Shown in pieces: positions 26,758 to 36,693 of a DNA stretch of 64,000 nucleotides (within the stretch, counting starts at the first letter, position 1; each line of letters opens with the position of its first letter). The notes beneath the pieces were generated by a model. The model did not search any database. It saw only the letters and a program-made list of their open reading frames with translations, and had not been told where the DNA came from. A program made the position numbers and the translations under genes. Origin of the DNA: Kumtagia sp963839725 (GTDB lineage Bacteria; Pseudomonadota; Alphaproteobacteria; Rhizobiales; Rhizobiaceae); NCBI GenBank assembly GCA_963839725.1, contig CAWIWT010000023.1, positions 92,128 through 156,127 of the forward strand, given 5' to 3'.

Positions 26758-27591
26758 TCAAACATCTAGGGGACCAAGATCGATCTCGGTGATATGCCAT
26801 CGCCCGAGATTGGACGTGTAGAGTTTGCGGCCCTTGAAGGCGATGTTTGTCGGATGCGCGATAACCGTCGCGGCAGGATCCTCGATCAGTAGTTCCAACC
26901 CACGATCGTCCCGCCAACGATAGATGCGGCTGGGCTCATAGCAGGAAATGAACAGCGAACCGTCGGGCGCAAAGGCGAGCCCGTCTGGGACATTTTGCAC
27001 GCCTTCGATCACCACGCGCTTAGGCCCCGCCGATCCATCCGGCAGGATCGGCACATAGCTGACGCAAGGCGCTTCGCTCTCCACCACGTACAAGCCCTGC
27101 CTGTCCGGCGCCATCGCCATGCCGTTGGCGAAGGACATTTCGTCGTGACACCACAAACCGCCCTCGCCGGTATTCAAATCATAGCGGAAGACGCCTGGCC
27201 CGGGCATTGGTCCGATGCTGTCGGAGACGTAGAGAACGCGCCGCGCCTCATCGACGATCGGATAGTTCGGCACGCGGATGCCCGATGCGGCGAAGCGTTG
27301 CATCTCGCCGCTTTTGGCGTCCCAGCGAAAGATCGCCGCATGTTTCAAATCGCAGGCAAAGCAGTTGCCGGCGTTGTCGAAAGCAATGCCGAGCAGAAAG
27401 CCGTCCGTGCCACCCATGCGCTCGACCGAACTGCCATCGGCGGCGATGCGCAACAGTTCGCCAACCTCATTACCGCACCAGATCGATCCATCCGTATGCA
27501 CCGCCACGCCTTCAGGATGGGCGACGCGTGGCGAGGTGAAAATGCCGTTGAAGAAAACGTTGGCGGCGGACATTTCGAGAAGCGGCTTCAT
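26758..27591 (-). CDS. SMP-30/gluconolactonase-family lactonase
   Basis: 277-aa six-bladed beta-propeller lactonase expected to open a sugar lactone. Metal-site motifs are visible: the Glu in HPEGVAVHTDGSIWCGNEVGE near residue 25, NYPIVDEARRVLYVSDS (usual N-D pair) near 107, and DGLAFAPDGSLFISCY near 204. I chose the ATG at 27591 with AAGGA eight bases upstream; the upstream open frame is palindromic-repeat sequence. It is the last gene of the long minus-strand catabolic cluster, separated from the CoA-transferase by repeat copy 3. The substrate is unknown but should match the upstream sugar-type importer. Confidence 0.88.
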   Translation of the reverse strand: MKPLLEMSAANVFFNGIFTSPRVAHPEGVAVHTDGSIWCGNEVGELLRIAADGSSVERMGGTDGFLLGIAFDNAGNCFACDLKHAAIFRWDAKSGEMQRFAASGIRVPNYPIVDEARRVLYVSDSIGPMPGPGVFRYDLNTGEGGLWCHDEMSFANGMAMAPDRQGLYVVESEAPCVSYVPILPDGSAGPKRVVIEGVQNVPDGLAFAPDGSLFISCYEPSRIYRWRDDRGLELLIEDPAATVIAHPTNIAFKGRKLYTSNLGRWHITEIDLGPLDV

Positions 27592-27614
27592 TGCGACGGT
27601 TCCTTCAGCATTTG

Positions 27615-27780
27615 CCCCCTCACCCGGCTTCCGCTTCGCTCTGCCACCCTCTCCCCGCTGGGGAGAGGAGATCATCCACGTTTCCGCCTCCTCTCCATAG
27701 AGCTGGGGGCCAAGAGCGGTCGACCTCCTCTCCCCAGCGGGAGAGGGTGGCCGAGCGAAGCGGAGGCCGGGTGAGGGGGC
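27615..27780. repeat. G/C-rich palindromic intergenic repeat, copy 3
   Basis: The left unit (27615-27668) contains CCCCTCACCCGGCTTCCGCT and CCACCCTCTCCCCGCTGGGG. It is matched in inverted orientation by CTCCCCAGCGGGAGAGGGTGG and GCGGAGGCCGGGTGAGGGGG (to 27778). About 55 bp lies between the two units. It fills the gap between the CoA-transferase and SMP-30 genes and has the same two-unit inverted plan as the copy inside the CoA-transferase. Confidence 0.88.
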
Positions 27781-27789
27781 AACGATCCA

Positions 27790-29694
27790 TCATCCTTGCA
27801 ACCCAATACAGCGCTCCACCATCACCCGATCCGCCGCAAGAATCTCCGCCATCAGCCCGCCGCGCTCCTTGGCGCTGACGAACTCCAGCCGGCGCAGACC
27901 CAGCGGGTCGATGCGCGAGCGCAGAACCTCCAGCACATCGGCGGAAGGCAGCGCCACCTCCCGGCATTCCCGGTCGAACGCGACATCGAAGCCTGTCGCC
28001 TCGCGAATGCGCTCGCGGCTGGCACCTGGCATCGTCTCGACCACCACCAGCTCGCGCGAAGCCGTGTCCAGGCGGAAGACGCACAGATCGGTGAACACGA
28101 GCGCCTTACCAGTGCGATAGCCATGCGGCGCGCGTTCTGGCTCGGTCAAAAGCCCGCGCGCGGAACTGGCGATCGACACCGCGTCTACCACCGAAAGCGG
28201 TGTATGCCGGGTGACGTAGAGCAGGTAGTCGCGGTGCATGTTGGCAACGTCGGCCATGCCGCCTTGCCCGGGTAGGCGGATCATACCGCCACTCGGTTTG
28301 GTCAGCGCAATCGTATTGACGCGGCCTTGCCGGTCCACCTGCGCCGCCGCGACGATCTCATGCGTCACCGCACCGGCCTGATAATACACCGAGTAGGTAT
28401 CGTCGCCGCCGGCATGGGCGGCAGCGGTCTCGCCATCCAGCGTCTCGATCAACGATAGGATCAGCGGGCTCGGGGCAACGTCAAGATGGCCGCAGCTCAT
28501 CGTGGCGAAGATCATGTCCGGCGCATGGGTCGCCTTCGCCAGCCGGTAGGCAACATTGGCCAGCGGCGACACCGCGCCGGCGCTGGCAAAGCTGTCATTG
28601 CCGAGTTCGGCAGCGATGCGCACAGCAAGGATTTCGTCGATTGATGCCGCATGTTTGCTCGCCTGTGCCTTTGGCAGGCTAGCAACTGTGCTCGCCCGGA
28701 CTTTGGCGGCCTGTCGTAGGTGCAACGGGATTTCGTTCCATCGGGGGGTCCCCCTCTCCTCCTCACTGCGTTCGGCACCTCTCCCCCACTTCGTGAGGGG
28801 AGAGGAAAGGTGGCGAACTTTGCTCCCTTCCTCTCCCCCACGAAGTGGGCGAGAGGTGTCGAGGCAAAGCCGAGACGGAGAGGGGGAACTTGACGGCAAC
28901 GCCAGCAATTCAAGCAACGGCTCACCGCCCGCGAAAGCCTCAGAGAGCGCTGCATAATCCGTGACGTAAAATGGCAGGCACGACGCCGGCCAGGCGCCAC
29001 CCGGCGCGACGGCGATGGCCGAGACCTGATTGCGGGTCAGCACAGTCTGCCTGCCGTCGCGGGAGAGCGTACCGACGGGCACGGTTTCCTCCACAGTCAC
29101 CAGCACCTTTCGCGCGGCGCCTACCATCGCAAGATCGAGCGCTCTTGGTCCAAGGATCTGCACGTTGCCGCTTTCGTCGGCGCGTTGAGCGTGAAGCACC
29201 AGCGTGTCCAGCCGTAGCGCCGGAATCACGCCGACCGCTTCGCCAGTAATCGGGTCGGCGGCGGTGACCGCTCCCGGAATGCGCGCCATCATGTCCGAGC
29301 CATGCGGGATCTGGAACGGCATCGACGGCAGGTTCTGCTGCGCAGCCCGCAGGCTCTGGATCATCGCCAACGCCGCCCAATCGCGTACGGCGATCGTTCC
29401 CGCTTCGGCGACAGCGCGAAAACGCGGCGGCAGGCCGAAAATGTCGAGGCTGGAAAAACAGATGTCGATATCGGCGATCGCATCTGCTTCGAGCAGAAGC
29501 TCCAGCGGCAACCCGCCCGCCCAGGAAATATACCGCAGATTCTTGACGCCGCGCTGCGCAATGGTTCGCAACAGCGCGATCGGTAGCCGCGCAAAATGGT
29601 GCCCGCCGACGCCAAACCGGTCGCCGTCCTCGATCATCGCGGCGATGCCGGCAAGATCGGTGAAAACTGGGCGATTGGGTTTGACGAGGGTCAC
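27790..29694 (-). CDS. Fused alpha/beta CoA-transferase (GctAB/IpdAB-like) carrying an in-frame palindromic insert
   Basis: 634-aa family I CoA-transferase-like enzyme. Residues 1-260 resemble the alpha subunit of glutaconate-type transferases (DGDRFGVGGHHFARLPIALL, LRYISWAGGLPLELLLEADA, PFQIPHGSDM). Residues 340-634 resemble the beta subunit (LAVRIAAELGNDSFASAGAVSPLANVAYRLA, GVVDAVSIA-like SVVDAVSIASSARG, LCVFRLDTASRELVVVETMPGAS). Residues about 270-320, between the halves, are encoded by a dispersed palindromic repeat (28750-28887) that stays in frame; without it the linker would be about 50 residues shorter. The usual catalytic ESG-type glutamate motif is not obvious, as in IpdAB-like hydrolases. 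It starts at GTG 29694 after GGGAGG. Confidence 0.85.
   Translation of the reverse strand: MTLVKPNRPVFTDLAGIAAMIEDGDRFGVGGHHFARLPIALLRTIAQRGVKNLRYISWAGGLPLELLLEADAIADIDICFSSLDIFGLPPRFRAVAEAGTIAVRDWAALAMIQSLRAAQQNLPSMPFQIPHGSDMMARIPGAVTAADPITGEAVGVIPALRLDTLVLHAQRADESGNVQILGPRALDLAMVGAARKVLVTVEETVPVGTLSRDGRQTVLTRNQVSAIAVAPGGAWPASCLPFYVTDYAALSEAFAGGEPLLELLALPSSSPSPSRLCLDTSRPLRGGEEGSKVRHLSSPLTKWGRGAERSEEERGTPRWNEIPLHLRQAAKVRASTVASLPKAQASKHAASIDEILAVRIAAELGNDSFASAGAVSPLANVAYRLAKATHAPDMIFATMSCGHLDVAPSPLILSLIETLDGETAAAHAGGDDTYSVYYQAGAVTHEIVAAAQVDRQGRVNTIALTKPSGGMIRLPGQGGMADVANMHRDYLLYVTRHTPLSVVDAVSIASSARGLLTEPERAPHGYRTGKALVFTDLCVFRLDTASRELVVVETMPGASRERIREATGFDVAFDRECREVALPSADVLEVLRSRIDPLGLRRLEFVSAKERGGLMAEILAADRVMVERCIGLQG
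28750..28887. repeat. G/C-rich palindromic repeat inserted inside the CoA-transferase gene
   Basis: The left unit 28750-28805 and right unit 28829-28887 are inverted relative to each other. Both read CCCCTCTCC, then 15-18 variable bases, then CACCTCTC, CCCACTTCGTG and GGG-AGAGG, when the right is reverse-complemented. The plan matches intergenic copy 3. The frame stays open across all 138 bases and encodes an Arg/Ser/Gly/Glu-rich stretch joining two enzyme halves. Confidence 0.9.
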
Positions 29695-29730
29695 TGTCGG
29701 TGACCTCCCGATAGGAGTTGCCGTGAAATA

Positions 29731-29869
29731 CCCCCACCTCTAACGCCTCCCCTCAAGGGGGAGGGGGATTTCTGTTGCAGCAACGCCTCGCAAAGCCGTC
29801 CCAGTTGAGCGCCGAGCAGTGACCCGCGGAGCCCCCCTCCCCCTGGGGGAAAGGGGTTAGGGGTGGGGG
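29731..29869. repeat. G/C-rich palindromic intergenic repeat, copy 4
   Basis: CCCCCACCTCTAACGCCTCC (29731-29750) followed by the hairpin CCCTCAAGGGGGAGGGGG pairs with GGGGAAAGGGGTTAGGGGTGGGGG ending at 29869. It lies in the promoter-proximal gap between the mutarotase pseudogene and the CoA-transferase gene. It resembles copy 1. Confidence 0.85.
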
Positions 29870-29941
29870 CAAACTTGGATGCGACAGTTTTGCCGTAAAA
29901 TAGATGAAATGCGTAGACGCCGACGTTAACCTTAGTCGGCA

Positions 29942-30912
29942 TCACAACGCCTCCACCTCAATCCGGTAGCGCGTGACGAATGTGTGCTCCGGCGAAAAGT
30001 CGAGGGCTGTGGGCGTGCCGGACAGCGCCATGGGATTGTCGGCCAAGGCCGTTGCCGGGCCAAGGCCGAAAGGCGAGCAGATCGGCTCAATGCCGAGCGC
30101 CAGGTGCCGTCCGTTCCACGGCTCGAACTTGCGGCCTCGGTTCGACATCCACAAAAGGAGGCTCGGAAAATGCTCCTTCTGCCAGGACAGCCGCGCGCGA
30201 TAGCCTTCGGCGTGGTTGGCAAGCGCCACGCTGCCATCGAGACCTGCAGCAACTCCTCGACGTCGCCGGCAAACGGCAATCGCGATGCGTCCACGGTTCC
30301 GCCCGATCGTCCCGGAACAGCCGCAAGGTTCGTAAAGCGCACGTTCCTGGCAAACAGCGCCGCTCCCGGTTCCACCGTTTCACGATAGGTGCGGTTTTGG
30401 TCGAAGCCGCCTATTTCCAGCTGTGCGGCGCCCGCCTCCTTCGGCAGCCGGAACACCGGATGCAGGCCGATCGGCAGGCGGCACCGCCGCCGCACGACGA
30501 TGCGGAATTCGAGATCGAGGGCCGGTGCGTCCGGGTCGGGCGTGATCGTCCGTTCTACCCGCAGGACAGGGCTCGGCATCGGATATTCGAGCAGCAGTTT
30601 CAGCGAATAGCCATCCGTCGAGTGCCAGCGCCATTCATGGTTTGAGCAGTGCCCACGCACCTCCTCGTCTAGCGCGGGTGGACCCATCACCTTGGCCCAC
30701 TCCTCCGTCCAGCCGTCACTCGACACCGAATAGCCGAACGGCACGCACGGCCAGTCGCCACGCAACCGCTGAAGGATGCCGGGCAGGCCTTCCGTGCCCT
30801 TGTCGCCAGCCCACGGCGGACGGCCATCCGGCAGCGCGCCGAGCCGCTGTACCGTTAGGGCGCCATGCGCCCAGCCGAGCCCGCCATGGTCGTCTATGTC
30901 CTCGTCCGTCAT
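29942..30912 (-). pseudogene. Aldose 1-epimerase (mutarotase)-like protein with a frameshift
   Basis: Galactose-mutarotase superfamily, which interconverts anomers of sugars. The 5' frame (30912 to about 30243) encodes a normal start with WRWHSTDGYSLKLLLEYPMP and RLPIGLHPVFRLPK. The remaining C-terminal part is in the neighbouring frame from about 30240 to 29942 (VALANHAEGYRARLSWQKEH, SPFGLGPATALADNPMALSG, SPEHTFVTRYRIEVEAL). A one-base loss in cag-gt-ctcgatggcagc near 30243 explains the switch. Combined length is about 323 residues, normal for the family. The start overlaps the enoyl-CoA hydratase stop by four bases. Either a recent mutation or a read error. Confidence 0.82.
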
Positions 30913-31700
30913 CGTCCGGCCTTTTCCGCGGCGCGTGCCGCGCTCTTCTCGGCGAAATCACGGACGCGCTGCTGCCCAACCTCGCTACGATAGAGATCGG
31001 CCAATATTTCGCGTTCCATGGCAAGCCCCGCAGCCAGATCGCCACTTAGGGCAGTCGCAGTCAACCGCTTCAACCCCTCGATCGCCGCAGGCGGCTCGGC
31101 GGCGATCATATGTGCCAGCTCCAGCGCGCGCGGCATCAGCCTGTCCGCCTCCACGACTTCGTTGACGAGGCCGCTCGCCACGAATTCAGATGCGGGCACG
31201 ATCGCGCCTGTCATCAGCAGCATGGTGGCGCGGTTGCGCCCGAGTTTGGCGACGCTGCGCTGCGTGCCCCCGCCGCCGGGAACGAGGCCAAGCTTGATTT
31301 CCGGCAGGCCAAGCTTGGCGAACTGGTTGGCGATGACGATCTCGCAGCACAGCACCAATTCCATGCCGCCGCCGAGCGCAAAGCCGTTGACGGCGGCGAT
31401 CACCGGTTTGCGGTTGCTCTCAATCGCGGCGTACATGCGCGTGCCGGCGGCCTGGAACGCATCGAACTCGGCGCCGGTCTGCGCGGCATATTCCTTGATG
31501 TCGGCACCGGCCATGAAGCCGCGCCCCTCACCCGTGACGACGATCACGCCAACGCCATCGTCCGACGACAACGCCTCGAAGGCGGCGGTGATCTCGCTCT
31601 GCATGAGCCTGTTCATGGCGTTGAGCTGGTCGGCCCGGCGGAAGGTGACGATAGCGACTCGGCCATCACGTTCGACGGTGAGCGTCTTATAGGCGGCCAC
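30909..31700 (-). CDS. Enoyl-CoA hydratase/isomerase (crotonase family)
   Basis: 263-aa crotonase-fold enzyme acting on an acyl-CoA thioester. The oxyanion-hole elements are MAGADIKEYA (residues 63-72) and ALGGGMELVLCCE (108-120). Both catalytic glutamates of classical hydratases are in place: Glu114 in GGGMEL and Glu134 in LPEIKLG. The C-terminal region has PPAAIEGLKRL. Translation starts at a GTG three bases after the CaiB-type gene's stop, and the stop overlaps the mutarotase start. Its presence in a sugar-transport cluster implies that a CoA-activated intermediate is formed here. Confidence 0.92.
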   Translation of the reverse strand: MAAYKTLTVERDGRVAIVTFRRADQLNAMNRLMQSEITAAFEALSSDDGVGVIVVTGEGRGFMAGADIKEYAAQTGAEFDAFQAAGTRMYAAIESNRKPVIAAVNGFALGGGMELVLCCEIVIANQFAKLGLPEIKLGLVPGGGGTQRSVAKLGRNRATMLLMTGAIVPASEFVASGLVNEVVEADRLMPRALELAHMIAAEPPAAIEGLKRLTATALSGDLAAGLAMEREILADLYRSEVGQQRVRDFAEKSAARAAEKAGR

Positions 31701-31703
31701 CGC

Positions 31704-32909
31704 TCAGGCCTCCTGCACGGTCATATCGCCCGCAGCCTCCAGCGCCTCGATCTCGGCAGCAGACACGCCGAACTCGGCCAGGATCTCGCGCCCATGCTGC
31801 CCAACCAGTGGGGCCGGCCGGTCGATCTTCGCCGGCGTTTCGCTCATCTTCACTGCCGGCGCCACCACGCGCACCTTCCCGCCGCGCGGATGGTCGTAGC
31901 TGGTGATCATGCCCATATGCGTGACTTGGGGGTCCTCAGCCGCGCGGCGGATGTCTTTGACCTCGGCGCACCAGATGTCGGCAGCGAGCAGCCGCGCGAG
32001 CAGCTCTTGCGTCCCGAACTTCCTTGTCTCGGCATTGACCTTTTCGAATACCTCGTCGCGCTTGTCGAACAGCGTCTTCAGGTCGTCGTAGACGGCTAGT
32101 TGCGGTGCTTCGAGCACGCCGATCAGCGACTGGAACGGACTCATCGCAATCGAGACATAGCTGCCGTCCTTGGTCTCGTAGATGCCGAACGGCGCCTGCA
32201 TGCCGGGGTGGCCGATACCGGAATTCGGGCGCACGAAATCCTCGCCGAGGTTTAGCACCGCCACATATTCCTGATTGAGATGCGCCAGCATGCCGGCCAG
32301 TAGATTGACCTCGATCTTCTGGCCCTTGCCGGTTTTTTCGCGGTAGTAGAGCGCCGACAAAATCCCGTACACCATGTTCATCGCGCCGATCTGGTCTGCC
32401 AGCCCCGCGCCCGCCGGCACGGGCGCCTGGTCGCCGCGTCCGGTGTTGGAGATCAACCCGGAGAGCCCCTGGATCAGCATGTCCTGACCCGGCCGTTCGA
32501 CGTAAGGGCCCTCCTCACCGTAACCCGACCCGGAGCAGTAGATGATGCCCGGATTTACCGCCTTGAAGTCCTCATAGCCGTAGCCGAGTTTGGCAAGAAC
32601 GCCGGGGCGGAAATTCTGCACGACCACATCGGCCTTCTTGGCCATGTCCATAAGGATGGCGTGAACCTTCCGGCTCTTGAGATTGAGCGCGATGGACCGC
32701 TTGTTGCGATTCCAGGCTAGAAAATTCGGGCTTTCCGAGCCGCCCACCCATTTGGCGAAGAAGGTCATGCTGCGAAACATGTCGCCGGCGCCCGCCCGCT
32801 CGATCTTGATGATGTTGGCGCCCATATCTCCAAGCAGCTGCGTGGCGAACGGCCCTTGCAACAAATGGCTGAAATCAAGGATGGTGACGCCTTCAAGGGC
32901 CTTGTTCAT
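31704..32909 (-). CDS. CaiB/BaiF-type (family III) CoA-transferase
   Basis: 401-aa enzyme transferring CoA between acids via an aspartyl anhydride. The N-terminal signature LEGVTILDFSHLLQGPFATQLLGDMGANIIKIER occupies residues 5-38. The nucleotide-region motifs RNKRSIALNLKSRK (about 82-95) and VVQNFRPGVLAKLGYGYED (about 108-126) follow, and the catalytic Asp lies in GRGDQAPVPAGAGLADQIGAMN near 165-186. I prefer the ATG at 32909 (MNKALEG) to an upstream TTG. Located directly before the enoyl-CoA hydratase gene, it most likely activates the acid that the hydratase processes. Confidence 0.93.
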   Translation of the reverse strand: MNKALEGVTILDFSHLLQGPFATQLLGDMGANIIKIERAGAGDMFRSMTFFAKWVGGSESPNFLAWNRNKRSIALNLKSRKVHAILMDMAKKADVVVQNFRPGVLAKLGYGYEDFKAVNPGIIYCSGSGYGEEGPYVERPGQDMLIQGLSGLISNTGRGDQAPVPAGAGLADQIGAMNMVYGILSALYYREKTGKGQKIEVNLLAGMLAHLNQEYVAVLNLGEDFVRPNSGIGHPGMQAPFGIYETKDGSYVSIAMSPFQSLIGVLEAPQLAVYDDLKTLFDKRDEVFEKVNAETRKFGTQELLARLLAADIWCAEVKDIRRAAEDPQVTHMGMITSYDHPRGGKVRVVAPAVKMSETPAKIDRPAPLVGQHGREILAEFGVSAAEIEALEAAGDMTVQEA

Positions 32910-32960
32910 GAGTGTTCTCGCGCAGTTCAATTCGTGTGTTTCGATAAAGTTCGACGCTGC

Positions 32961-33076
32961 TCCTCACCCTTACCCTCTCCCCGTGAAGAACGGGGAGAGG
33001 GGGTCACCAGCGTTGCGGCCATAGTCCCTTCTCCCCGCCTCTTGCGGGGAGAAGGTGCCGGAAGTCGGATGAGGGG
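32961..33076. repeat. G/C-rich palindromic intergenic repeat, copy 5
   Basis: Two hairpins, TACCCTCTCCCCGTGAAGAACGGGGAGAGGG-like at 32970-33002 and CCCTTCTCCCCGCCTCTTGCGGGGAGAAGG at 33026-33055. They are flanked by CCTCACCC (left) and GGATGAGGGG (right). It lies between the SDR gene and the CaiB gene. The two halves seem to come from different sub-types, like a mosaic. Confidence 0.8.
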
Positions 33077-33098
33077 CGACGTCAACATTTGACTTTTC

Positions 33099-33884
33099 TT
33101 AAAGCAAATCAGGCACGTAGCGTGGCGCGGCGGTGAGGCCGCCATCGACGCGCAGGTCGATGCCTGTCGTGAACCCGGCGGCATCGGAGGCAAGATAAAC
33201 TGCCGCCTCCGCGACTTCCGCCGGATGGCCGATGCGGCCGAGAGGGTGCATCTTCACCCACGCCTTTGACAGCGTGTCACCGAACTGGGCAATAAGCCTT
33301 TCGTTCATCGGCGTGTTGATGGTGCCCGGCGAGATCGAGTTGACGCGCACATTATGCGGGCCGAACTCCACCGCCATCTGGCGCGTCATCGACATCACAG
33401 CCCCCTTGGCGCCGGCATAGGCGGTCCAGCCATCGAGGCCGATATGGCCCTGCGCCGATGCCATGTTGATGATCGAACCCGCCTTCTGCCGGATCATGTG
33501 CGGCAGCGCGTGTTTGCAGCCTCGGAACACGCTGGTCAGATTGACGTCGATCAGCCGGTGCCACTGCTCGTCCGTCATCTCGTAGACGGGAAAGCCACCA
33601 ATCGCGACTGCGGCATTGTTCATCATAATATCCAGCCGGCCTGTCTTTTCGACTACCGTCGCAACCAGCGCCGCGATGTCGGCATCGCTCGCCACATCGC
33701 AATGCAGATACGTCGCCTTGTAGCCGGCAGCGCGCAGTGCTGCGGCAAAAGCCTCGCCGTCTGCATCGGCGATGTCGGACAGGAAGACAGTCGCGCCTTC
33801 CTTCGCCATGGCTTCCGCTATCGCGTGGCCGATGCCGTCGGCGGCGCCGGTTATCGCGGCGGTCTTGCCCTCGAGACGTCCCAT
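33099..33884 (-). CDS. Short-chain dehydrogenase/reductase
   Basis: 261-aa classical SDR. The cofactor site TGAADGIG is at residues 12-19, NNAA at 89-92, and the catalytic Ser143, Tyr156 and Lys160 are present in NMASAQGHIG and YAGAK. SPGTINTPM and GIDLRVDGGLTA near the C terminus complete the family pattern. The acidic residue in FLSDIAD at the end of beta-2 favours NAD(H). I start at 33884, five bases after GGGAGG. It begins next to the permease gene stop, so it is part of the transport operon and presumably oxidises the imported sugar or polyol. Confidence 0.93.
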   Translation of the reverse strand: MGRLEGKTAAITGAADGIGHAIAEAMAKEGATVFLSDIADADGEAFAAALRAAGYKATYLHCDVASDADIAALVATVVEKTGRLDIMMNNAAVAIGGFPVYEMTDEQWHRLIDVNLTSVFRGCKHALPHMIRQKAGSIINMASAQGHIGLDGWTAYAGAKGAVMSMTRQMAVEFGPHNVRVNSISPGTINTPMNERLIAQFGDTLSKAWVKMHPLGRIGHPAEVAEAAVYLASDAAGFTTGIDLRVDGGLTAAPRYVPDLL

Positions 33885-33885
33885 C

Positions 33886-34887
33886 TCAACCTCCCTGCGC
33901 ACGCCGCCGCTTGGCTTCGTCAAAGGCTACGGCGGCTATGATGATCATGCCGGTAATGACGAGCTGCCATTCGGTCGGCAGGCCGAGCCCGCGCAGACCG
34001 TTGGAAAGGAATTGCAGGATGAGCACCCCAAGCGCCATGCCCCACAGGGTGCCGATGCCGCCGGCAAGGCTGACGCCGCCAAGCACGGTCGCGGCAACCA
34101 CCTGGAACTCGAAATTGAGGCCTGCCGTATGCTGCGCCGAACCGACGCGGGCAGCAAGGATGATGCCGGTAACGGTGGCCAGCAGCGCGCTGATCAGGAA
34201 GCAGATGAACTTTACGCGGTGCACATCATATCCCGCCAGCCGCGCCACTTCCTGATTGCCGCCGACGGCATAGATCTGCCGGCCAAAAGGTCGATGGCGC
34301 ATCACATAAGCGAAGGCGCAGAGCAGGATCAGTGCAATCACCGCCGCGACCGGGATGGTGTTGAACAGCCGACCGTCCGACAGATAGATGAAGTTGTCGA
34401 GCATGATGTCGTCGGGGATCGCCCGCTGGCCGGTGTAGAGGTAAACGCCGCCGCGCATGATGAACATGGTGCCGAGCGTGACGATAAGCGAATTGATGCC
34501 GACATAGGCCGTAAGATAGCCGTTCACCGCGCCGATGATGAGGCCGAACAGCAGCGCCGCGGCGATGCCGAGCGCCATGGACTCGGTGGCGTTCATGATC
34601 ACGATCAACGGCAGCGCGATTGCCGCCAGCAGCGAGCCGATCGAGATATCAACCTCGCCGGAAATGAACACGATGGCGCAGCCGATACCTGCTATGAGCG
34701 CCAACGAGGCCTGGCCGAGAACGTTGGTCATGTTGCGTACCGAGAAGAAGTTCTCGGCGGTGAAGGAAAAGAAGGCGATGACGATCAGCAGGCAGATCAG
34801 CAGCGCCAGTTCCTGACGTTGGAACAGTCGGACGAGCAGCGAGGGCTCGGCGTGTGCTCTGTCGGCGGTCACTTCGGCATGGCTCAT
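33886..34887 (-). CDS. Sugar ABC transporter permease, RbsC family (first of two)
   Basis: 333-aa membrane permease with about ten hydrophobic helices. Family markers are FSVRNMTNVLGQASLALIAGIGCAIVFISGEVDISIGSLLA near residues 45-85 and AGLNFEFQVVAATVLGGVSLAGGIGTLWGMALGVLIL near 255-295. These are typical of CUT2 (ribose/xylose-type) permeases. It follows the ATP-binding gene, with palindromic repeat copy 6 in between. Together with the second permease it would form the channel of the importer. Confidence 0.93.
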   Translation of the reverse strand: MSHAEVTADRAHAEPSLLVRLFQRQELALLICLLIVIAFFSFTAENFFSVRNMTNVLGQASLALIAGIGCAIVFISGEVDISIGSLLAAIALPLIVIMNATESMALGIAAALLFGLIIGAVNGYLTAYVGINSLIVTLGTMFIMRGGVYLYTGQRAIPDDIMLDNFIYLSDGRLFNTIPVAAVIALILLCAFAYVMRHRPFGRQIYAVGGNQEVARLAGYDVHRVKFICFLISALLATVTGIILAARVGSAQHTAGLNFEFQVVAATVLGGVSLAGGIGTLWGMALGVLILQFLSNGLRGLGLPTEWQLVITGMIIIAAVAFDEAKRRRAQGG

Positions 34888-34945
34888 CGCGCCGTCTCCA
34901 TCGCACGGTCAGATCCATCGAATGGAGTGTAGAGCGCCACGTCTG

Positions 34946-35092
34946 CGACTCCCTCCCCCGTGGGGGGAGGGATATAGGGTGGGGGTAACTCAGCGCGGCC
35001 ACTCCCCTGAATTCTGAGTGAAAACTTGGTGTTTGTAACGTAGAGGCGCTTTCTACCCCCACTCTGTATCCCTCCCCACAAGGGGGCGGGGG
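34946..35092. repeat. G/C-rich palindromic intergenic repeat, copy 6
   Basis: CTCCCTCCCCCGTGGGGGGAGGGATATAGGGTGGGGG (34949-34985) pairs with CCCCCACTCTGTATCCCTCCCCACAAGGGGG (35056-35086). About 70 bp lies between the arms. It separates the ATPase and permease genes of the sugar importer. Confidence 0.85.
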
Positions 35093-35160
35093 TCGTCAAC
35101 GCGGCGCTACATCCATAGACGGCAGTTCTGGGCGCGTGCTGATCACAAACCATCTCGCCC

Positions 35161-36682
<1,522 letters not shown>

Positions 36683-36693
<11 letters not shown>

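Noticed and set aside
31110..32099. 329-codon plus-strand frame opposite the crotonase and CaiB genes
   Set aside because: Spans two real genes in antisense and has no domain.
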